From contig JAHLJT010008756.1 of NCBI GenBank assembly GCA_031308135.1, forward strand, positions 66,576,026 through 66,640,025: a stretch of 64,000 bases of DNA, written 5' to 3'. Position numbers and translations under genes: made by a program. The notes beneath the pieces were generated by a model that was given only the letters and a program-made list of their open reading frames with translations, was not told the DNA's origin and searched no databases. Shown here in pieces: positions 57,150-64,000 of this stretch. Numbering within the stretch: the stretch's first letter is position 1; every line of letters begins with the position of its first letter. The stretch comes from Acheta domesticus (lineage: Eukaryota > Arthropoda > Insecta > Orthoptera > Gryllidae).

Positions 57150-59950
57150 TAGTTTTTATTTTTTAACTACAGCCCAGCAGTCGAAAAAATCTGAAAACAT
57201 CCACAACAGTTCGTGTTTTGAGAGAAACTTTGAGATTTTTTCGAGCCAGTTCCAGAGTAGTAGTAAAAGTTATTTTTTGTTGTTTCTCTCAAAATATTTT
57301 TGCTTTTGGATTTGGCTCTGAAAAATATCGAAAAATGATTTACTGATGATATAAATTATTTTCTTATTTCTCACATTTATCATCAGGTAAAATTGTGTTA
57401 AGGTGACGAAAAAATTGAAATAAAAAATACGTTTTTGGCTGTAACGGGGTGTGGCTTATTGGACGGGATCTAAGAAACCGTTCAAAATTTTTATTTTTTA
57501 TGTTAGTTATATGTCATTTGGTTTTAGGGAACTACTTATATGTCATTTGGTTTTAGGGAACTTTTTACCATCTTATCCAGGGGTATCCTTTCACTTCTAG
57601 TTTCAAGACTTTGGATATTCTATAGTATCATTTTTCAAATCATCATAGTGATTTGAAAAACCTTCAATAATTGAAATACGAAGACTTATTCTTTGTAATA
57701 CATTTTTTATACATTTTTTACATTAATACGTTTTTTTCTTAACGAAATGTGTTCATACAAAATAGGTCTCAAAATAAGGTCATGCTCAATTTTTCAAAAC
57801 CGTAAGTATTTCTTTCGAAGAATTGAGTCAAACAGACAATTTTTTATTTTCTTTAAACCATTTTCTTCTTAAAAACAGCACAACGTTTTTTTATTACATT
57901 GGGACTGAGATAGCATAAAGAAGCTTAAGAGAATAGTGCAGGTTTCATGTTCGTTGAAATGCCTGATATTGCAAAAATGTTTTAAAATTAAAGAAAATTT
58001 GCATCTTTCTAAATCTACAATTGTGAAGACATGATTTTTTTTAATGAAATATGCTAATCAAAAACAGATCTTCAAATAAGGTAATGTTGCATTTTTTTTG
58101 AAAATATGTGTAGTTTTTCTATAATTTCCTGGCCCCGCTCGGAATTGACTGCGCTTCGTTTTCGTCGTTTTTCTTACAACTACAATTTTTAAAAATACAT
58201 TTTTTTCTCAATTAAATGTATTTATCAAAACTACATCTTAAAATAAGGTCATGCTTAATCTTTTTCAGAATACGAGCAGTTTTTCTATAATTTTGTGATA
58301 AACATAATAGTAAATTTACTGCGCTTCGGACAGCTGGATGCGTCGTAAATTAGAATTTGCAATTTTGTATAATATTTCTTTGTTCGTTTCTTACATTCGA
58401 CCTTTTGTTATACATTTACATATTAATATTTAGGAATTGTTATTTTGAAATATTTGAAATAAAAAGTAAAAAAATAATAGCTCTCAGAATAGCGACAACG
58501 CAGGGTCTGCAAAAATGGAATTCAGTTTGCGCTCGCGAATATTTTATATATTATTTTTCACAATTGTAGTTGTAGGAAGGGAAGATTTTACGAATTTTAA
58601 TTTTTTTTATTTTTCGTAAAATCTTTCCTTCTTACGCCTACAATTGTGAAAATACTACTTTTTTAATGAAATGTCTTCATAAAAAACGGTTCTTCTAATA
58701 AAGTCATGCTGAATTTTTTTAAAAATATGAGTATTTTTTGTGTAATTAGTTACTAAGTCGTCGGCTCCGAATTTGCTGCTTCGTGAACATTAGATTAGAG
58801 GTGTTTGAAAGCTACTGCTTTTCTTATAAAAGAAAGTAGAATGAAGGAAGGTAATAAATTTAACTTAGAACTAACAAAATACTTCTTTACTTCAACAATT
58901 TTGGATCGCTGATTGTGGTATGTTTCATTTTATGAAGACATTTCATTAAAAAAGTAGTATTTTCACAAATGTAGTTGTAGGAAGGAAAGATTTTAACGAA
59001 TTTCAATTTTTTTAATTTTCGTAAAATCAGGCATTTTTCAAAATATTCTTTTTGAAAAACTGAAGATCACAATGTTTTAAGATATGTTTTTCATGAACAC
59101 ATTTCATTAAAAAATGTTTATCTTCATATTGTAGATGTAGGAACACGCCGAAACAATTCTGAATTTTTGCAATTTTTCGAAAAATCAAATTTTTAACGAT
59201 CATGAGACTCAGCGCCATTCTCTACAACGTCTTCACATTATTCAATTACAAATTTTAATAAAAAACGATGGAGCTGTTTTTGAGAAAAAATATTTTAAAA
59301 AAAATTAAAATTTCACGCAACGTTACGCGAAAAATATTTAAATTTTCGAAAATTTGTATATGAACTTATTCCAAAAACTACACTTAAGGAACAGATTTCA
59401 TTTAAGGAAAAATCTCTATCGTTAATATTTTAGTTGTAGGATGACGCTGAAAAATTTGAATTTTTGCCATTCTCGAAAAATTCAACGAGTTTTGAACGAA
59501 AATAAGACCTGCAGCATTCATTTAAACGCCATTCACACTATCCAATAACAATGTTTAATCAAAAACGATGAAGCCATTTTTTCGGGAAATTCGGAAAATG
59601 TCTCAGGGGTTTCATGTAAAATACCCCCCTCCAAAAAAAATTTAAAATACGGTTTCGAATTTCAAGGGGCCGCGATATCAGTCAGATCGATTGGAGAATA
59701 CCAGTTTTGGAGGAAAATTGGCTGAACGGTTTTAGCGGCTAGCGTTGTTCACTGACGAACGGACGGACAGACATTTTGCCGTCAATCAATTTTTCGGAAT
59801 CAAGGACCCAGAAAAGATGAATACACCACATGCTAGAGGATGCTTTTCTAAATTTAGAAACTGGATTATTCACTTTTTCGTTACTGGGCCCGGTAATACG
59901 TGTTTTTCTGACGAAAATTCGCTCTTTTTCGGCAGCATTCGATAACTTTT
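57150..59950 (-). repeat. DR1 dispersed repeat, longest copy (minus)
   Basis: The end module lies at about 59745-59940: gacgaacggacggacagac, cggaatcaaggaccc, attcactttttcgttac, gggcccggtaa, cgctctttttcggcagc. Going leftwards come the agatcgattggagaatacc block and units with aaaacgatgaagcc/aaaacgatggagct starts at about 59563 and 59262 (spacing about 300). A more divergent part follows, with repeated aataaggtcatgct motifs at about 57775, 58078, 58245 and 58697. It includes three alternating inverted copies of one segment (see 58557-59000). No credible frame. Confidence 0.7.
58557..59000. repeat. Triple alternating inverted repeat inside DR1
   Basis: The segment ttcacaattgtagttgtagg...ttttacgaa (58557-58594) is followed after 18 bases by its inverse (58613-58650). 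That inverse extends to 58685, and the extended 73-base arm is inverted again at 58928-59000. Identity between arms is roughly 90 per cent by eye. The first pair alone makes a 38-base stem. Confidence 0.8.
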
Positions 59951-60464
59951 TCTCTCCAGCTGTTCGCGAATTTCCCCCCATGTTTTACAGAAATTAAGAA
60001 GAAAAGAACAGAAAATATTTCTGACTTCCCCTGTTTCTAATAACCTCGATCTCCCCTCTAGAATCAAAACCGGGCCTGATCCGATCTCCTTTTCTCCAGT
60101 CGCCATCTGTCCATCTCCGCCTCAGCTGCCGCCATCCAGGGGGCGCCCAAACACTTCCTGACGCTGACGTCAAAGGAAGTCCCGACTCCCTAGCAAAGAG
60201 GCAAACCGCAGCCAGTGCACTTTCTCCCCGACCTTTCTTTCTTTCGTTTCCCTTCCTCTTTACGCGGCGCCGGACTTCGCGCTCCAAAGCAAACCACCTA
60301 TTCCAAGGGATTACGGCAAGGCGACCAAAACGGAGCTTAGGGGGGCAGGGGCATTGCAAACGGCAGGGAAGGGAGAGATGTAGTTAGGACACGTGCGGAT
60401 CCAGAAGGATTTACAGAGAGAGGAGGGGCAATTTAAGTTTTGTGGCTCTCCCCTCATAAAAAAT
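59951..60464. promoter_or_regulatory. GC-richer region with CRE-like motif
   Basis: 60080-60360 is clearly GC-richer than its flanks and has gctgacgtcaa at 60161-60171, containing the CRE/ATF palindrome TGACGTCA. A minus frame of 121 codons (59994-60359) is Arg-rich without a domain. A promoter is possible; nothing fixes its direction. Confidence 0.35.
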
Positions 60465-60613
60465 ATTTTTTACTTTCCGTATTACTATACGTACGTAGTA
60501 TAGTGTAGGGAAATTATGTAATAATATGCGAAAAAAACGGCGGATTTTCGGCAGAAAACTCTTATACAGGGCATTGGTAACAAAAAAGGGGAAAATCCAG
60601 TTGCTAAATTAAG
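60465..60613 (+). repeat. DR1 end module running into a gap
   Basis: Contains actttccgtattactatacg, tgtagggaaattatgtaat, tgcgaaaaaaacggcgg and cagggcattggtaac, then ccagttgctaaattaag directly before the N run. The unresolved gap may therefore contain a DR1 body. Confidence 0.7.
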
Positions 60614-61613
60614 NNNNNNNNNNNNNNNNNNNNNNNNNNNNNNNNNNNNNNNNNNNNNNNNNNNNNNNNNNNNNNNNNNNNNNNNNNNNNNNNNNNNNNN
60701 NNNNNNNNNNNNNNNNNNNNNNNNNNNNNNNNNNNNNNNNNNNNNNNNNNNNNNNNNNNNNNNNNNNNNNNNNNNNNNNNNNNNNNNNNNNNNNNNNNNN
60801 NNNNNNNNNNNNNNNNNNNNNNNNNNNNNNNNNNNNNNNNNNNNNNNNNNNNNNNNNNNNNNNNNNNNNNNNNNNNNNNNNNNNNNNNNNNNNNNNNNNN
60901 NNNNNNNNNNNNNNNNNNNNNNNNNNNNNNNNNNNNNNNNNNNNNNNNNNNNNNNNNNNNNNNNNNNNNNNNNNNNNNNNNNNNNNNNNNNNNNNNNNNN
61001 NNNNNNNNNNNNNNNNNNNNNNNNNNNNNNNNNNNNNNNNNNNNNNNNNNNNNNNNNNNNNNNNNNNNNNNNNNNNNNNNNNNNNNNNNNNNNNNNNNNN
61101 NNNNNNNNNNNNNNNNNNNNNNNNNNNNNNNNNNNNNNNNNNNNNNNNNNNNNNNNNNNNNNNNNNNNNNNNNNNNNNNNNNNNNNNNNNNNNNNNNNNN
61201 NNNNNNNNNNNNNNNNNNNNNNNNNNNNNNNNNNNNNNNNNNNNNNNNNNNNNNNNNNNNNNNNNNNNNNNNNNNNNNNNNNNNNNNNNNNNNNNNNNNN
61301 NNNNNNNNNNNNNNNNNNNNNNNNNNNNNNNNNNNNNNNNNNNNNNNNNNNNNNNNNNNNNNNNNNNNNNNNNNNNNNNNNNNNNNNNNNNNNNNNNNNN
61401 NNNNNNNNNNNNNNNNNNNNNNNNNNNNNNNNNNNNNNNNNNNNNNNNNNNNNNNNNNNNNNNNNNNNNNNNNNNNNNNNNNNNNNNNNNNNNNNNNNNN
61501 NNNNNNNNNNNNNNNNNNNNNNNNNNNNNNNNNNNNNNNNNNNNNNNNNNNNNNNNNNNNNNNNNNNNNNNNNNNNNNNNNNNNNNNNNNNNNNNNNNNN
61601 NNNNNNNNNNNNN
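60614..61613. other. Assembly gap, exactly 1000 N
   Basis: Placeholder gap between a DR1 copy (left) and a Jockey element (right). It hides the junction and the Jockey 5' part. Confidence 1.
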
Positions 61614-64000
61614 GAATCTGTCGCTATTCAAATCTTATAAATGGTCAACGCATGGAAAATCATACATCTTAGAAGCCCCCACAGGTAGCCAAAATTTCTA
61701 AATGAAATTTTCCTAATTTTATTTCACACTACCCGAGAAAACCTTGATGCTAGTGACCTCTCCACTGTAACCACCTTAATTTTTGGATGTCAGCAAATAA
61801 TCATAAAGGAAAAATACAGCTCAACTATTAAACTTGGAGGACAAATCGTAAGGCAATTCTCATCCCTATCGATACCAACGTATCATCCTCGTGATCGCAA
61901 TCGGAAATCGGACATCCTTGACATAGGCATAACAATACGAACATTAAATTCTACTCAACAACTGTTTTCGAACTCGACTCCGACCCATATCCCGGTATTA
62001 TACTTACAACACAACTCACGACCGCAACACGCCCCCGCCCCCAAACCAACTTCATTAAAAATTAACTGCAAAAATGTCAAGAAAAATTGAAAAATTCTCT
62101 CCCAAAATAAAAATATGTAAAAACCCCGTTGGACATAGATCAATCCATCTCTTATTTTCAACGCATTAATACACTCCACGCTAAAAAGTACACAATTAAA
62201 CATTCCCACCCATTCAAAATCAACCAGACATAAAATATTACCGAAAGAAATATTAAAAGCAATTTCGATAAAAAATAAAACTAGAAGACTTTGGTACCGA
62301 TTAAGAACACCTGAACTAAAGAGAGAACTAAACCTAATAACAAATGTAGTTAAAAGACTTATAACTATCTTCAATAACCAACATTACCATAACTTAATCC
62401 AATCACTCAGCGCAAACAATAACTCTCTGTGGCAATTCACAAGAAAAATACTGAAGAAGAAAAACACGATACCTCCTATAAACACAGCAACAGATAAAGC
62501 TTACACATCCTACCAAAAATCAGAAAGAACTAGCGAATCATTTTGCCCTCAACTTTTACTGTTAATAACACTAATTTTCATCCTGGACACATCACCATAA
62601 CAAAATCAACATTAGAACAAGAATATGGACCGCACCAAAAAATACAGTTACACATCACCCTCCGAAATTAAAAAAAATTATTAATAACTACCAATCAAAA
62701 AATCACCCGGACACGACAATATAAATAATGTCGTATTAAAACATTTACCTGCACCAGCAATAGCCACCCTTACAAACATATATATATCGTGTTTCAGACA
62801 AATTACTTTCCGCATAGTCTGGAAACATGCTATCATTATTCCATTTGTAAACCAAATAAAAATCCTGCAAATACCGACAGCTATCGTCCGATCAGTTTAT
62901 TGCCATCTCTATCAAAAATTTTTGAGAAAATTATACTAAAAAGATTAAACTGTCACCTACACGTAACGAAAACAATTCCTAAAGAACAATTTGGATTTAC
63001 TGAAAAAATGTCACACAGCATCAGTTACTAAGAATATCGGAACATATGTACACAACATTTCAAAAAAAACATCATACAATAGGGTATTCATTGACATAAC
63101 TCAGGCATTTGACCGGACATGGCACCAAGCCCTAATGTACAATATAAAACAAATTGGGCACCCCATACTACATAAAATCAATTATCAATAGCTTTCTTAA
63201 CAATAGAACTTTTTCCGTTAACGTCAATAATCATCATTCCAACCCTAGACTAATAAACGCAGGACTCCCCCAAGGCTCACCACTTTACCCACACTATTCA
63301 ATTTATATGTTGGGAGATCTTCCTAAATTAATGAACATTCACACAGCCCAATTTGCGGATGACACAGCAATATTTTCTTCTGGCAATTCTATCACTGAAA
63401 TCAGAAATAAACACAAATATATCTCAACTTACTCGATAGCTGGGCATCCAGACTCAAAATTCAACTAAATCCAACCAAAACCGCGGCAAAAAATATTTAC
63501 GCTAAGACCCTATACCTCTCCCACCCCTCTAACAATAAATAGCAATACAATAAACTGGTATCCTCCTAACAAACCTATTAAATACCTGGGATTAAGCTTG
63601 GACACTAAACTCAATTGGAAACAGCACATAGACGAAAAAGTTAAACAAGCTAAAATAAAACTACTGCAATTAAAACCTCTAATCTACAGAAACAGCCCAT
63701 TACCATATCATTCTTCAATTGCTATATATAAATCCATCATAAGACCGTTACTACTATATGCCTGTCCCATCTGGATAAATGCCTCAAAAAACCAATCTAA
63801 AAAAATTACAATCATTCAAAACCAATTTCTTAGAACAATATCCAATGCCCGTGGTTTGTCACTAATCATCAGCTTCATAAAGAACTCAGCCTAGAACCCA
63901 TTGAACATCACATCACATACCTAGCCACTAACTTTTATCATTATTTACCTCAAATCCTTCCCTTGCAACCTTCAGACTCGCATAAATCCAAAACCACACC
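61614..64000 (+). mobile_element. Jockey element 2, runs off the window
   Basis: The plus strand begins in the endonuclease domain (HGKSYILEAPTG, then SDILDIGI at about 61915). Next is a linker with FNNQHYHNLIQSLSANNNSL (about 62370-62435). The RT follows: DSYRPISLLPSLSKIFEKII (about 62878), DITQAFDRTWHQAL (about 63093), INAGLPQGSPLYP (about 63253) and the intact active site FADD (63352-63363). KYLGLSLDTKLNWKQHIDEK starts at about 63580 and PLLLYACPIWINA lies at about 63748. The ORF is broken by several frameshifts and stops (open pieces 62789-63031, 62991-63191, 63154-63468, 63598-63894). Homology continues to the window end (SLEPIEHHITYLA at about 63888). The opposite-strand 139-codon frame (61955-62374) is a shadow. 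Confidence 0.85.

Noticed and set aside
61955..62374. 139-codon minus frame
   Set aside because: Antisense to the Jockey endonuclease and linker region on plus.
1..64000. CRISPR array, operon or prophage
   Set aside because: No regularly spaced direct repeats with unique spacers and no bacterial gene layout; all signs are eukaryotic.

Overview
The window is repeat-dense, intron-scale eukaryotic DNA, most likely from an arthropod and probably an insect with a large genome. This rests on the mix of mobile elements: Jockey, CR1-like and R4/Dong-like non-LTR retrotransposons, a deleted mariner, a Harbinger-type MITE and a tRNA-headed SINE. It also rests on long runs without coding potential and on AT-rich background broken by short CpG-rich islands. 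The species cannot be fixed from sequence alone. Three runs of N of exactly 1000, 100 and 1000 bases are scaffold gaps. I found no rRNA, credible tRNA gene, CRISPR array, operon or intact host gene; nearly everything recognisable is a mobile element or its remains.

Layout. 1-545 is a GC-rich trinucleotide-type repeat. 1.7-2.45 kb is an old copy of a SINE family that recurs at about 10.1, 17.5, 46.6, 50.5, 52.9 and 53.3 kb. 3.48-5.88 kb holds two truncated R4/Dong-like elements seated in (TAA)n tracts. 13.6-14.1 kb is an inverted/direct repeat cluster, 18.98-19.18 kb a Harbinger-type MITE and 20.39-20.48 kb a striking hairpin beside a gap. 20.9-21.5 kb and 48.28-49.2 kb are two copies of one dispersed repeat carrying a decayed tyrosine-recombinase-like (Crypton-like) reading frame, the second interrupted by a mariner. 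23.16-24.79 kb is a CR1-like element and 33.6-36.0 kb a second APE-type LINE. 37.0-38.1 kb is CA-rich minisatellite and microsatellite. 55.45-56.73 kb is a Jockey element with clear target-site duplications, just upstream of another recombinase-like reading frame. 61.6-64.0 kb is a second Jockey element that runs off the window.

A large AT-rich dispersed repeat (called DR1 here) occurs at 10.4, 25.2-26.7, 39.3-41.5, 54.2, 57.2-59.95 and 60.5 kb. It has a conserved end module, a GTCC/GTCT simple repeat and roughly 300-base internal periodicity. Four GC-rich islands (1-545, 14.74-15.01, 31.5-31.83, 50.94-51.18 kb) and a milder one near 60.1-60.35 kb are the only places that look promoter-like.

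How parts relate: the coding remains do not form a pathway. They record repeated insertion, 5' truncation and decay. The best leads are the paired recombinase-like repeat with its datable mariner insertion, the internally repetitive DR1 family, the CACTGATT-rich fold-back at 52.37-52.74 kb and the hairpin at 20.39 kb.
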